From Chrysophaeum taylorii (lineage: Eukaryota > Sar > Pelagophyceae > Pelagomonadales > Pelagomonadaceae): a stretch of DNA of 64,000 nucleotides. The DNA is taken from positions 124,001 through 188,000 of the forward strand of contig JAQMWT010000664.1 of assembly GCA_029834535.1 (NCBI GenBank), in the 5' to 3' direction. Numbering within the stretch: position 1 is the first letter of the stretch; each line of letters begins with the position of its first letter. The notes beneath the pieces were generated by a model. That model worked only from the letters and a program-made list of their open reading frames with translations. It was not told the origin of the DNA and did no database searches. The position numbers and the translations under genes were made by a program. This document shows positions 20,798-32,199 of the stretch, one piece after another.

Positions 20798-21553
20798 CTA
20801 CGCAGAATCTACCGTGGCGTTACACGCGCGGCATGGACACCCCCCCATGACCGCCTTAGAAGGAGATCCTAAGGCAGCGCGGCGATACGCAAGGAGCTTC
20901 GCATATTGAGGGCTGCGACGCGCGGCCTCGCCAGCAGTTTCCCACGGCTTGACGCGGTTAAGCTGGGCCCATTCTCGCACCTTCCATCGTAGGAGCATCC
21001 CATATCGCGACTCACCATGGTGCTGTTGCCGTGGTCGTCCGCCATTCTTCGGCAAGAGGCAGACGCCAAAAGACAAAGGTAAATGGTCAGCGTGACACGG
21101 ATCACCCCATTCTGGATCCCAAAATCCGAGAGGGAGAGCGTCTTTGCGAATCGATTCAGGGTCGAGAGCGCGCATCAGAGGTTCTAAGGAGGGTGCCTCT
21201 TGATAGTGTTGTGGAGGTTGTCGTCGGCGGTCTTGTCGAGGCAACCACACGGCTATGTCGAAGTGCCCCCGGGCGTTAATGAACCATGGATTTGAAGTCG
21301 ACGCGGGAGCTTGGAAATAAACAAGTCACCTGTGAGCCTTGTTGAACGAGCGGAGAACATGGCGCACTGGGTCCTTTTCTTGGAGCGAGGCTTTCCGGCC
21401 GGTGGAGCACGCGTAGGCCGTCCTGATTGATTGGATTCCTGCACGAAGCCAGTTGTTTCCGTGTCGAGTGCGTTGGGTGTACATGCCCGATAGGACCGTG
21501 GGGTCACACGAGCTCGCTGCTACAAACATTCTTGGACACTCCCATAAAAACAC
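20798..21553 (-). pseudogene. Second conserved coding block of MULE family 1, unknown function
   Basis: Downstream of the transposase on the same strand, several frames together encode a block conserved in all three family copies. Its landmarks are 'FGMQNGVIR' or 'GFWDPEWGDP' in alternative frames, and 'VREWAQLNRVKPWE' followed by 'AARR' near 20935-20985. I do not recognise a domain. Copies 1 and 3 keep this block while losing the transposase core, so it may hold a function or cis signals needed for mobility; equally, it may simply lie near the end. In copies 1 and 3 an additional upstream piece with the cysteine pair motif 'CLCWRNGTCSRCR' belongs to it. Confidence 0.4.
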
Positions 21554-24500
21554 ACATCATTGAACTCGGCTTCAAATATCGCACCGAATCGTTCTCGAAA
21601 GGTAAGAAGTACCCCATACTCAGCTCGGCAAGGATTCCCTTGTCTTCGTCGTTCGCATCATACCGCTCCGTATCGTCCCCGTTGTCGTACGTGACGGCGA
21701 ACTTTTTTCTGGCGTAGGTGACTGTTCCAGGAACGTAGTGTTTAGGCTGCGCAGCGGGATATGGCACATCCGAAGCCATCACCCGGACTGATTTGACACT
21801 CCTTCCGCGCGCCGTAAGCATATTGAGGGTGGTGGTGAGCTCGGCGCGCGCACGGTCCCACGCTTCTTTGTCTGTTGGCCACCAGGGAGGAAACGAGCTT
21901 GTAGACGACTCTTTCTGCTGCTTGTTTGGGGGCTCGGTCGACGCGGGAGGCTCGGTATACGCGGGAGGCTCGGTCGACGCGGGAGGCTCGGTATACGCGG
22001 GAGACGCGGGAGGCTCGGTAGGCTTGGTAGACGCGGGAGGCTCGGTAGACGCGGGAGGCTCGGTAGACGCGGGAGGCTCGGTAGGCTCGGGAGGCTCGGT
22101 TGCTTTGCGGCCTCCTTTCCTCCGCTTTTTACTGGCGACCCGGGCTGCAGTTCCTTCTGGGTCCAACCCGGCGAACGTCTTGGCCATTTCTTTTCGTGCT
22201 CGCTTCCGGTCCTTCTTTGACCCCGACCCCGTATTCTTCCGCAGCGAGGATTCTTGGCGTTGGTCGGTCTTTGGCCTGCCTGTCCGTCGGGGCCCGATCG
22301 CGGATGGCAGCCAAGGCTCAAACTCCTCACCAGCTTCTTTGCATTCGGCTTCAATTTCTCCTTGCGCCGACTCAATTTCCGTTGCGTTGAGAATCGGAAA
22401 CACCCCCGACCCGATATTGATTTTCCCAACGCTGCGTCGTGGTCCAAAGTGGATAGAGATCCTCAGCATGCTCACCGCGAGCTATCTGAGCTCCAATCAT
22501 GCAAACGCACGGCAAGCGAGAGAACGCGTAGTTGCCACAGCTACAGGAAAGTACGTCGAGTTGCTCCGAATCTTCAAAATTCACGTATCCCTTCTGCCCG
22601 ATAACAACGACGGACGTAAGTTGCTGATTGTTGTCACCTTTGACATACACCAAGAACGTCCCCTTATTGGCGCCAGCGCCGCCGCCGTAAGGCTGAACTC
22701 TTGTTATCCGGGTCTTGCTTTTTGCAACCTTGACTTGGGCATCATTATTGTAGTTGGGCCTACGGTTCACGCTTAGATATCACATAGAACAACCCGACAA
22801 GTGTGAACATAACAACGGGAGTGTGATCTGAAAAGACAAAGGCCCGTAGGCCCGTACGTATTTGAGATGGTTGAGACCCTTGAGATTATTGGCCGAAAAC
22901 ACGCCATTTTGATCGAAGACAAGACGAAACTAATGACGCAACAATTTGCATCCGAACACGAGGAACACTCACGTGAGCCTCTCGCCGGTTTTTGCGCACC
23001 GGATGGCCGCTGCGCTCGTATCCGCGTAGGTCGTTGCCTGCTCAGCGAACAAGGTCTGGAGGGACTTGGGTCCGTTGCATAACCTCGCGTTGATGTGCTT
23101 CTTGTTGAAAGCCTCCGCCGGGTTGTTCGTACTCGTGCCAAAGAGTGCCCTGGGCCCGTCTAACACTGTGACGGTGTCTGCTTCCTGATCGTTCAGATGC
23201 TTTCGCGCATATTCGCGCCGACTGGCAACCTGTAGTGCCAGAAAACTCAATGCCACGAGGAGATTATGACTCACCCAACGCTGGGCCTTGGGAGAAAGTT
23301 CGGCATGAAAAGCGTCGCTGGCCGCCTTCGTAGGCGCCTCAACAAAGCGACGAAAGATAGCGGCATCCCCGGATTCCGCGATCTTTGCGATGTTCTCGCT
23401 GCCGTGGTTCACTGTGAATAGGACGTATTCACGAAGAGTAAACAGTTCATCAAAGACTTACTGCACGAGAAGGCGTCGGCCTCGGGCGTATGCTGCGCAG
23501 GAATCGGAATTAGACGAGGAATCAAATGGTGCTAGCGAGGTCACTCACGGTGACGTGCGCTATGAGGCTTCCCTTTTGGAAGTCCTGTACTATGACGAAT
23601 CCCTGACAGTTTCTGTGCGGGATGTTCTCGACGGTCAGTTTAATGACCTTGCCGATCGATTCCGCAGACTCGGTCATGTTCCACCACGAAGTGGATATCA
23701 TCACGAGGTGGTTGTTGGCATCACGGCCGGTCACAGAAATCATCACCTGGTTGTCGAGGCAGTGAACGCCGTCAATAAACGCCTGCCGGCGCAGGAGGCC
23801 CGCATTCATCATGCGTATGGCGGGTTTCGACACGACGACATAACCTAAGAAGAACTTCCTATCAGCCAAGGCAGGTGACTGCAGCGTTTCAGGGATCTTG
23901 TAGTCGTTGAGGTCTAAGCTCTTGTACCGGCTCCTGTCGGAGCCATATGCCTGAACTCTTGTTCCGACTTGTGCTCAGACTTGAGCCTCTTCATGAATAC
24001 CTTCAGGAGATCTCCTTGTTTCGCGCCATACAACTTAACCGCATGACCGTGGGCTCGCAACGCGCGCTGGCAAGCGTGCAACTCCGCCTAAGAGAATGAC
24101 AAGTGTGACTTTGATGCACACACGTGAATGTAGATGTGGCGAAGTATACTAACACACTAAGCTACGATTTTCAAGTGTGGTCACGAAACCAAAAGAGTTT
24201 GATCAGAAAGCTACAAGTTTAATCACAAAGTTTGATCACACGAACATAAGTTTGATCATTAAGTCACAAGTTTGGTCACCAAGTCAAAAGTTTGGTCATA
24301 AAGTCACACGTTTGGTCATACAGTCACAAGTTTTGTCACAAAGTTTGGTCAGAACATTACAAGTTTGATCACACACATGCACCTCCTCGCAGGACAACAG
24401 CCACAAACAAGACCTGCGCAAGACACCGCTGATACCGCGTTCCTCTCCTCGTTTCCCAAGAGCGCTAGGATGACTTGAGCTAGATGTTCTCGACGGATGA

Positions 24501-25157
24501 GAGTGTATGCTCACGGTTCGTCATCTCATTGAGCCTTTCCTTGATGACGTTGTTGTGGACATCTACCAGACGCCTTTCCGAGTAGTGCCTCCTGACTTGC
24601 TCTCCATAGAGCCCTTCTTGATGATGGTCGTCACGGCCTGTAAGAAGTGCTCTGCGCGGTAGTTCGACTTGGGCTGGGTTTTCGTCGGTGTAAAAACTCC
24701 CGTGTGAGGTTCATCATGCGTGACGACAAAGTCTATAAGCCCATCACGACGAGCAGCGCGCTTAAAGAAGCCGCAGCCCTCTACTTTACACTTGAACGAC
24801 AACGCCGTCGCGGTATTGATCATGTTATGCACGCTGTTGCTTCCCCCCCGTGTCGACCATCTTCTGCTGCAACTCGGCCTCTTCCCGAACGCACATACTA
24901 AATTCGGATTTCGTCGGGTAGCGTGAAAGCAGCGAAACGTGGTGCTTGAACATTCTGAGCTGCGACAGCGTACGCGGCGATCTGTCACAATCGTTAACCT
25001 TCGTCAGGCCACGCTTGCCGTTCTTGGTGTCGTCGTCGCCCGACGTCAGCGTGATACCAGCACGGTCCCGCTCGACCTGAGCGAAGCCCTCGTCGATATC
25101 GACCTCCTCGTCATCCGTGTCGAAGTCGAAGGACGCTCCGGAGTCACGACGCGACAT
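21504..25157 (-). CDS. Mutator-like (MULE) transposase with introns, SWIM finger and Tudor-like tail
   Basis: Cut-and-paste transposase of the MULE superfamily, read on the minus strand. The acidic N-terminus starts at 25157. The MULE N-terminal zinc-binding block is 'FKCKVEGCGFFKRAARRDG' (about 24740-24800). The DDE domain has its first Asp in 'QAFIDGVHCLDN' (about 23750-23785) and its second in 'VIVQDFQKG' (about 23560-23590). A 'CMNHGSEN' motif and the catalytic-Glu block 'GTSTNNPAEAFNKKH' (about 23100-23145) follow. The SWIM-type finger 'CSCGNYAFSRLPCVC' is at about 22490-22540. A GRPK motif, a proline-rich STEPPA repeat and a Tudor-like 'VPGTVTYARKKFAVTYDNGD' segment complete the tail. 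Introns with GTGAGT or GTAAGT donors at 23493-23548 (56 nt) and 23412-23461 (50 nt) flank a 31-nt exon and restore the frame across the CxxH region; a third donor is at 22972. A C7 run at 24843-24849 breaks the first frame by one base. The last SWIM His is Cys. Whether it is active is uncertain. Confidence 0.75.
21935..22110. repeat. 18-bp tandem repeat encoding STEPPA/YTEPPA in the MULE transposase
   Basis: About ten imperfect copies of 'cgcgggaggctcggtaga' encode alternating STEPPA, YTEPPA and TEPPEP units on the minus strand. This is a low-complexity linker between the GRPK region and the Tudor-like segment. Confidence 0.9.
24170..24385. repeat. Internal array of 'aagtttgatcac' units, probably intronic
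   Basis: About twelve units lie between the coding blocks ending near 24420 and beginning near 24088. The latter begins after a good acceptor, a pyrimidine tract with TTAG at about 24089-24103. The units are the same motif as in the terminal arrays. Confidence 0.75.
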
Positions 25158-25224
25158 GCAGAACCTCCAAATGCTTGATCACAGCGGGCCTTGTTTTGTC
25201 AGCGAGCCCTATCCTTGCTTTCCT

Positions 25225-25336
25225 CAAGCATAAGTTTAGTCAGCCAAGATACGGATTGACTAAACTTAAGTGACCAAACTTGTTGGGGATTTACGGTGAC
25301 CAAACATACATGGTGGTTGGAAACTTGACTTTTCCC
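25225..25336. repeat. Right subterminal array and terminus of the long MULE copy
   Basis: Four to five units in both orientations ('aagtttagtcagcc', 'gactaaacttaagtgacc', 'gtgaccaaac') lead to the terminus 'cttgacttttccc'. Confidence 0.85.
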
Positions 25337-25402
25337 ATAATAACTGGTGGGGACAAGGGGCAGCAAAAAAAGCAGTCCCCGACACGACGTAGGTAGAAGG
25401 CA

Positions 25403-25702
25403 ATGAGTGGTACTGACGGCGCGCCTACGCTTGGTCGCGCGATGGCGCAGCGCCCAGAGTTCGAAGAGGACCGCTCGCACGGCGGTGTGACCGCGGTCTC
25501 CGTGCCGAACGCTTGGCGCTTAACCCGTGCTGCGGACATTCTACTTGCTGCCGACGCTGGGGAGTCGCCACTTTACGGCGCAGGCGATGTCGACTTGGAT
25601 CAAAAGGCTGCGGCCGGCGTGGACATGTTCAGGCCGCTCGGTGAGTTTGTGGGATTGAGTGGATTTGACGCGGGGACCGCTGACGATGAAGAAGACCAGT
25701 AG
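25403..25702 (+). CDS. Hypothetical 99-residue protein
   Basis: A frame from an ATG at 25403 to TAG at 25702 encodes an acidic-tailed protein ending in 'GTADDEEDQ'. I do not recognise it. It lies just outside the MULE terminus and could be an exon of a larger gene or chance in GC-rich DNA. Confidence 0.2.
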   Translation: MSGTDGAPTLGRAMAQRPEFEEDRSHGGVTAVSVPNAWRLTRAADILLAADAGESPLYGAGDVDLDQKAAAGVDMFRPLGEFVGLSGFDAGTADDEEDQ

Positions 25703-25832
25703 TGTCGGGGCGCTGGTGACTTCGTGGGCTTGGTGGACGATCCCATACGCGACATCGAGGCATCGTTAGAAGAGAGTTGCAGCAGCATCGACCGCAAGCA
25801 GCGGACCGTCGTGGACGCTAACAACCAGGCAG

Positions 25833-26216
25833 TTAGTGTGTGTTAATGAAGAGAAGCGGACCCGGCCAGGGGAGGCCGGCGCTCAGAGTCAGCGGGGCCG
25901 GGAGCTCCCCTTGGACTTCCTTTAACGGGGTCTCGGTCCCGCCGTTGCTGTCGAGTCTTCTGGTAGTATCGAAGCAGAGCCGGACGCTGCGGGCAACAGC
26001 AAGAGCGACACGATCTTGAGGAGGATTGTTTGCAGTCGAACCCGCCTCGCCGGACGACAACGCGTCGTCGTCGTCGCCGCAGAGGTCGACGACGACGTCG
26101 TCGTCGTTCATTTTTTTATCATTCATGAAGTCCTCGTCCTCGTCGTCGAATTCGTGGGACTCAGCCAGGGCCAGGGGTTCGCCCGACAAGGAAGCGATTG
26201 GTTGCCGCTCTTTCAC
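25833..26216 (-). CDS. Hypothetical acidic 127-residue protein
   Basis: A minus-strand frame with a conspicuous acidic stretch ('EFDDEDEDFMNDKK' and 'DLCGDDDDA'), largely due to a (GAC/GTC)n trinucleotide tract at 26085-26115 and nearby. No family recognised. Such trinucleotide tracts open frames easily, so support is weak. Confidence 0.2.
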   Translation of the reverse strand: MKERQPIASLSGEPLALAESHEFDDEDEDFMNDKKMNDDDVVVDLCGDDDDALSSGEAGSTANNPPQDRVALAVARSVRLCFDTTRRLDSNGGTETPLKEVQGELPAPLTLSAGLPWPGPLLFINTH

Positions 26217-26822
26217 GAGAACGTCGTCGTCGTTCCCGTTATCCTTTCATCTCCTCGTCATCGCGAGCGCCACCAAATGGAACCGTGGCCGGTTAATTCA
26301 CTGCGGTCGATTCGTTCACCTTAGGGCGTTTTGGTTGCGGTTGGAAGAAACTTGTGATCGAGAGCGCCGCAGTCGTCTTCTTCGCCGGCGAGCGCTTTGA
26401 CTTAAACGTGTTTTCGTTGTCGCCAGCGAGTGCTTTGACTTAATACGTTTGTTCCAGTGGAACAGAGACGCCGTCGTGCTCGCGCCGTCCGCGGCGCGCC
26501 GAAATCACTGGACGTGCACCCGGACTCGCTGCATCGGACCCCACGGCTCGTCGTCACTTCAAAAGTTACGGTCACAGCGCCATGCACACAAGCCCAGTCC
26601 GACTTCGTCGCCTTCACACAAAACTTTGAACCCGCGGCCACCGGCGGCCACGTCGCCTGCTTCTTTCCCTTCTCATAACCGTAACAAGGCAGCTCCGCGC
26701 TCATCTGGCACCCTTGGCCAGCGCCGGCGCCAGCCTTCCGAGAGCTGCGAAGCCGAGACCTAGGGTTAGCGTTGACATATACTTAAAGTCAGTATGTATG
26801 TGTGTAGAGAGGTAGGTAGGCA

Positions 26823-29800
26823 GCTGCCGGACGCAAGTCGTGTCCGCATCCGACCAGCGGATTTGGACCGTGTCTGCAAGTATACGCGACCAGCGGACCT
26901 GCGAATGCGGACACCCCGCGAGTGCGGACAACCCGCGGATGCGGACGCCTGTGGTGTCGGAGGAGCGTCGCGTCTCTCTCCGTCTCTCCTCTGCTGCCTG
27001 CCTGAAACGGTCCAAAATCCGCAATCCTTAACCTGTCTAAGTAATGAAAGCAAGCGATTACGCTGCCTGTCGACGGACATTAAGAGGGGGTATACAATTG
27101 TAGTAAGGACCGCAATCCTTTAACCTCGTCATGTCGACCTAAACAAACCGCAAGGTCTCGTTCTTGGGAGATCGACAATCTCATGAGCGACACAGCGAGC
27201 AAGAAGCGGTCAGCATCGGGAGGGGAGCGCGGGGGGTCGGAAGGTGCCGCGCAGAGAGCAAGCTCGTGGTGTTCGAAGACTTTTCGAAGGAATACCAATT
27301 TCCCATGCCTGGCACCTGGTGGAAGGGTGGAACTGCTGCTGCTGCTGCTGAACGTCGAAGAGAATGGCTGGGTGGTGTCGTTCGTTGAGCACCAACCAAA
27401 GCACAAATTTCCGAGCGGGGTGCATGCAGAAAGAGGCGGTGAAGATCTCGTGTCCGGAGTACGAAGTCGACGACGACAGCGAGCGCGAGTTTTTTTCTGG
27501 GTTGAATGCCGGAGGCCATTTCATTCTCTTGCGAGTCTGAAGGCGCGGTACGAGAAGATCAAGAAGGAGAACGATGAGCGTGTGAAGGCTCAGAGCCTCG
27601 TCAACGCTTATCGAGAATCGCACGCCACCGATGAAACTGTCGAGGACGGACGAAGGTGGTGTCTCTGATGCCGACGTCGATGAGACCGCCGGCCAGTCTC
27701 GCGCATACAAGTCAATCGTCAAGGCGTTCTTCAAAGTAGCGAACGGCCCCCTGGCCTGCACGTCCACCGACGGCGGCCTTTCAGAGAAGAGCGTCGCGTT
27801 TCAAATGAGATGCATCCTACCGGGCGGCGGCAACAAGCTGCCACTGGTTCGGCAGCCTTGCAAGAGAAAGGATGATTCAATCAAGGAGCATCATCGAACA
27901 CCGGACGGATGTCTGCGTTTATTAAGGGACACTATCCAGTCATCTACGACAAATTTATCCGAGGCAAGTCGCCGTTCTCCACCTCGCAGATTGTCAACGG
28001 CGAGGTCCGTCAAAGAAAGCCTCTCAAGGAACGCTGGCCCCAGGTTCGTCTCGCGGGTGGCGTCCCTAATTATGCATTCCCAGGCTGTCAAGTACGTGAT
28101 AGCGTGCGCCAGCGAGCTGCGGCCGTTTCATTTGCTGAAGGGGGGGCATATGAATTATTTGCGAAATCGATCCGGAGACCGCCGTGCCTTCCACCTGCAA
28201 TCGAATTGCTCTCGCACTTGTGGAATACGACTGGGAGCGGCGGCTGGATTTGTTTCAGAGGTTCGGGGCGGAACGGATGAGGGGTTTTCATCTGTGCACC
28301 TCGGAGGATGGGTGGACAGACGGCAAGGGCAAATACAAGTGTACAACCTCCAATGTCATCATTGGCGTCAAGGAGAAAAGCCAAATGGACGTTCGCACAC
28401 TCTCGGCCGAGGACATTAGAAAAGAGAAATTGGTGGATGTGGGCTCCGTCCGAGAGCAGCTGAGGTTGACGAACGCCCAGATAGTGATTGGATTCGAAGT
28501 CTCGGCTAAGAATGATACTGCTGGCGACGTTGCCTACAAGAACACACTCGCGCAATCCGGATTACGACTTGATAATGTTGCACACGCAGTTCTGGACGGC
28601 GAAGCGGTTGGTGTTGCAGCGAATCAGATGGTGGCCCTACGTGAATTCGAAGGATTCTTTTCGGTCTGCAGTCCGCACAACACAGCACGCGCAGTTGTTC
28701 TGTGGATGGAGTACACTGAGCATCGGGACGAAACAGTCGAAGAAGTAACCCTGATGTCAAGAAGAACAGAAAGATAGCGTCATTCTTTCACCGATCGTCG
28801 GCTCGCAAAAATGAACTGCTGGCTGAACAGAACAGGCGCGGCGGCGTCCCCAAGGGCAAGGAGCTTGGGGAGGTGCTGTGGGCGATGTTAACCAGTGGGC
28901 TGCCGAAAACGATACTATCACTCGAAACAGCGTGCTTCTTGAAATACCAATAACCGTGGTTCTCGACAGAGCGCGCCGCGCGTCGTTCGTCGAGGCCGGC
29001 TGTCGTGTCCGGGAATGTCATTAACCAGGCTGACGTCGTCGCGCCAGAGATCGAGGACATGTTGAGCGACCAGTACGAAAGCCTAGGTTCTGATACAGAC
29101 GCGACTACAGACACCCCCTCTAGAGCCGTCGAGCCCGCTTCTTCCTCCGCGTCTCGCGGCAAGGTTCCTCAGCCATTAACTGACTTCGAGTGGAGCGTCA
29201 ACTCGCAGCTCGAGGCGGCCATGCAGCCACCCATGAAACTCAGTCTCCAGACGGAAGGCGACGTTCCAGTGGCCGCCGACATGGAGCGAGTGTACGTTTA
29301 TCGTTGCATCAAGCCGCTTGAGAAACCGGAGCTGCGTGTCCCAAGACGACACACCGGCACCGGCCCGAATCGCAAATTCGATGATGTGCCCTGGGAAGAT
29401 GTTGACCAGTCCATTCATACTTTCCGTCCGGTGCTGCTTGTCGAAGAGAACTGAAGCGGCGCCACCCTGCGCCGCGCGCCGGCGAAGGCGGTGATGATTT
29501 TGTGATGGTATTGAATCCAACGCTCAAGCTAAACAACATTCTGCCGCGGGCACAGGCCAAGCTCGCGACTGATGTCACGTTGTTCGAGGCAGCTTGGGAG
29601 GAAGCGGCGGAGAGACTCGCTTCGTTTCAGCCAGAACCGACGCAGCCTTCGCCCTATAAGAAGAAACGTCGTACTGCCGCCTCCAACGCCGACTCCGACG
29701 ACGATCTTCTCGACCTCGGCGATGATAACGAATCGGCGGTTGAGCCAGTCACTACGCGACAGAAACACGACGCTCACATCGAGCTGGCTAAGTTCCGGGC

Positions 29801-30838
29801 GCTGATTTATGATACATACCAGCAATTCGTTGTCGAAGATGTAGTGCGCGGCAAGCTTCTCGATATGACAAAGATGTATGCGAACTCGATGATCCGCGAC
29901 GAGTACCTGACGACGGCAACCTTGGTGTTTGAAAGTAAGGGCTGCGCACAGATCACTGAAGCTCACGAGGAGCGGGTCTTCTTCGGGTTCACGAAGCTCA
30001 CCAAGCTGCCGCTTCGCTCTCGCCTCAGGCCCAGGCTGCTCAAGGCGTTTGTAATCATCAAACATAAACTTCCCCATTTTTCTGGAAGAAAGAAACTCGA
30101 CGGCGGCATCGACTACGACCGGCTTTTGGCGTTGTTCAAAGAAAGAAACGCCAAACACCAGATGTGAGCACGACAACAAGCCCGAGTACGACGACGCCGA
30201 GGTTGATGATGAAGAGTCCGGCGATTTTTGAAAACACCTGATCGCCTATAGTCATCGCACCTCCTCTGGGCGTTTTCTCGCTCTTCCCTTGATGACACCC
30301 TTCCTTTTCTTTTCACCCCTCTTTCGACGTGCCTCCGCTTCCTACGCTCATAGCGCGAACACGAACTCCCTGCCCCTGACTTCTAGGCAATCTTCTCGTC
30401 TTCAGCTCTCTCCCTGCCTTGAGCTTGCGCTTTGCCCTTGCCGCCACGTCCTTCGTGTTGTTCGCACCGCCGGGTCCTGTCCATGTCGCAGCCTTGAGCC
30501 GTGAGCAAGACACCGCTCGCGCCTCTCCTGGCTCCCCGGCTCGCCGCCCCCCCGGCGGGCTTCAAGATCGCGCACCATGCACGTAAACAGACTTCCGATC
30601 AAACGGGCGAGGGCGCAGTTACGTAATTGAACGCGTTTGATAATGGCGGCACGAATTCGAAGTTGCCTCTTTTCGCCACAAGTGCCTTGGACGCGTGTAT
30701 ACGGGGCTGGGGACGCAGCTTCGTAGTAGAAGCGGACAGCCCCAGATGCGGGCACGGTCGCGGATGCGGATAACACGCGAACGCGGATGACCAGCGGATG
30801 CGGTTATGCCTCGGGGTGCGGGTAAAGTGTCCGTGAGC
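26823..30838 (+). mobile_element. hAT family 2, copy A
   Basis: The left end 'gctgccggacgcaagtcgtg' is similar to the reverse complement of the right end of copy B ('GCTCACGGACGCGGATCGTG'). The right end 'ggtaaagtgtccgtgagc' is the inverse of the start of copy B. Many 'tgtccgcatccg' / 'cggatgcggaca' units crowd the first 140 and last 120 bp, a subterminal arrangement typical of hAT elements. The interior encodes a hAT transposase on the plus strand (27164-30235). No 8-bp target duplication could be found. Copy B lies 6.2 kb to the right in opposite orientation. Confidence 0.75.
27164..30235 (+). pseudogene. hAT-family transposase (family 2, copy A)
   Basis: Blocks conserved with copy B run in order: 'KLVVFEDFSKEYQF' (about 27262-27305), 'LKARYEKIKKENDERVKAQS' (27538-27596), 'FFKVANGPLACTSTDGG' (27730-27775), 'GKSPFSTSQIVNGEVRQRKP' (27965-28020), 'HLCTSEDGWTDGKGKYKC' (28290-28340), 'DTDATTDTPSR' (29098-29130), an acidic linker with 'SDDDLLDLGDD', 'IRDEYLTTATLVFESKGC', and the acidic end 'EYDDAEVDDEESGDF' (about 30185-30232). 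The DGWT block corresponds to the first catalytic aspartate of hAT transposases. Several frame changes split it; the longest open pieces are 28184-28777, 29005-29454 and 29502-30167. Introns may explain some. As it stands the gene is broken. Confidence 0.65.
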
Positions 30839-30854
30839 ATCTCTATCGCAACAA

Positions 30855-31030
30855 GAGCGTCAACTTTATCCGAGGGCATTACGTGGGAGGACGACAAAAA
30901 AGTGCGGCCGAGCGATCGCCATCGCCATCGCCATTGCCATTGCCATTGCCATCGCCGCCTTTAAAGCGAAGAGTGACGCTCATTCGAGAGGCGGGTGCTC
31001 GCCGCGCGTGGCTCGAGCCGTCCTGGCGAC
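30855..31030 (+). repeat. Repeat X, copy 1
   Basis: About 170 bp from 'aacaagagcgtc' through 'gccgcctttaaagcgaagag' and 'gaggcgggtgctcg' to 'ccgtcctgg' recur at 36905-37032 in the same orientation. It directly follows the end of hAT copy A, whereas copy 2 directly precedes the inverted hAT copy B. It holds a (GCCATY)n run at 30917-30956. Identity unknown. Confidence 0.7.
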
Positions 31031-31532
31031 CATTGACTTGAACGCTGACAACGCGTCGGTTGCGACTGCTGGCGGCCGGCGGGCTCGTGTATTTCCGGAA
31101 ATGTGAACAGCCGACCTGGAACGTTTCCATATGTTTCCGTTTCGGTGGAAATATGCTTTCGGAAATTGGAGAGAAGACTTTTTTCGGCCGCGCGGGGAGT
31201 GAGGTGGCGTTCAGTGGTTTTAGGAATGTCTTTACAGGCTCGTTTGAGTGTTGCGTTTACCTTCGATTGCAACGCTAGCAGCATTTTTTCAGTCGCAACG
31301 CTTGAGGCTTTGAGAGCTGCGAACCTCGGTCGTCGTCGAAAAGGCTGTCGTCGATGCGGCTGTGCTGGCGAGGAGTCTCGTCGACGTCGGCACCTACTCT
31401 AGGATAATAAGCGGCCGGCGGGAAGAGGCAGCAGAGGCAGAGGGGAGTGTCTTCTTCTAGCAACCTTAGCCTTAATAACAGTCGGAGTTCGACTGTCGTC
31501 CACATTGTTTTCTTCGAGTTTAAGCCCCCTGT

Positions 31533-31563
31533 TGACTGACTGACTGACTGACTGACTGACTGA
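31533..31563. repeat. (GACT)n microsatellite
   Basis: Seven to eight tandem 'gact' units. Confidence 0.95.
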
Positions 31564-32157
31564 CAAGGCGCGTTCTTGCTGTCCCACTGAACGTCGTAGT
31601 TGTAGACCCGCGGCTGGAATTTCACAACCCTCCCGAACCACCATGATGGCTCTCAAAGGTCGTCGTCGTCGTCGTCGTCGAGGCGTAAACGCAGCAAAGT
31701 AGAACGTAGAGCGATCTTTTCGTCGTCGCGGAGAAAAAAGGAAAGCCGGCTTGTCTTCGAAGGAGAAGCCTGTGGAGGAACTCCAAACTCATCGAAGTAG
31801 ACCGTAGTGCCATCTTGCTCTTAATCTCTCCCGTCATCATAGTCTTCCAAATCAAGATCTTCGTCGTCCTTGCCGCCGCCATTGTCGTCATCGTGGCTCT
31901 CACCCGGCAGATTATTAGTCCCTCCCCGATGTGATGTTCGCGCGTTGAAACTCTAGACCACGATGGGTCCGCCGCCTTGAGCGTCAGCTTTGTCTTGACC
32001 GTCAACTTGGACGGGGTCGTCCGTCCGTCCATCCGTGTAAAGGTTCCAGGGGCGACCAGCACCGCTTCTTCTTCACTAAAGAACGCAAGCACTTTCAGCC
32101 CTTTGTCACTACTGAAAGGTTGACCCCTGTAAGGTTCACTCAGCGCCTTGTGAACGA

Positions 32158-32199
32158 ACGACACGACACGACACGACACGACACGACACGACACGACAC
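32158..32199. repeat. (CGACA)n microsatellite
   Basis: Eight tandem 'cgaca' units. Confidence 0.95.

Larger units (their letters stand above)
20455..25336 (-). mobile_element. MULE family 1, long copy with transposase gene
   Basis: The ends 'gggatccgtcaagtttgg' and 'aacttgacttttccc' are imperfect inverted repeats of each other and match copies at 10791-13211 and 60096-62315. Subterminal arrays of 'aagtttggtcac' units lie at 20465-20720 and 25225-25330, and an internal array at 24170-24385. The minus strand encodes a Mutator-like transposase over several short exons (25157 to 21504), followed by a second conserved block (21553-20798). The target duplication is unclear ('ataata' occurs on both sides). 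At 4.9 kb it is the only copy in the window that keeps the catalytic core. Confidence 0.85.

Noticed and set aside
22773-23141. Minus-strand frame of 122 codons inside the MULE
   Set aside because: Overlaps the exon with the TSTNN-AEAFN motif in another frame and continues into a probable intron; it has no motif of its own.
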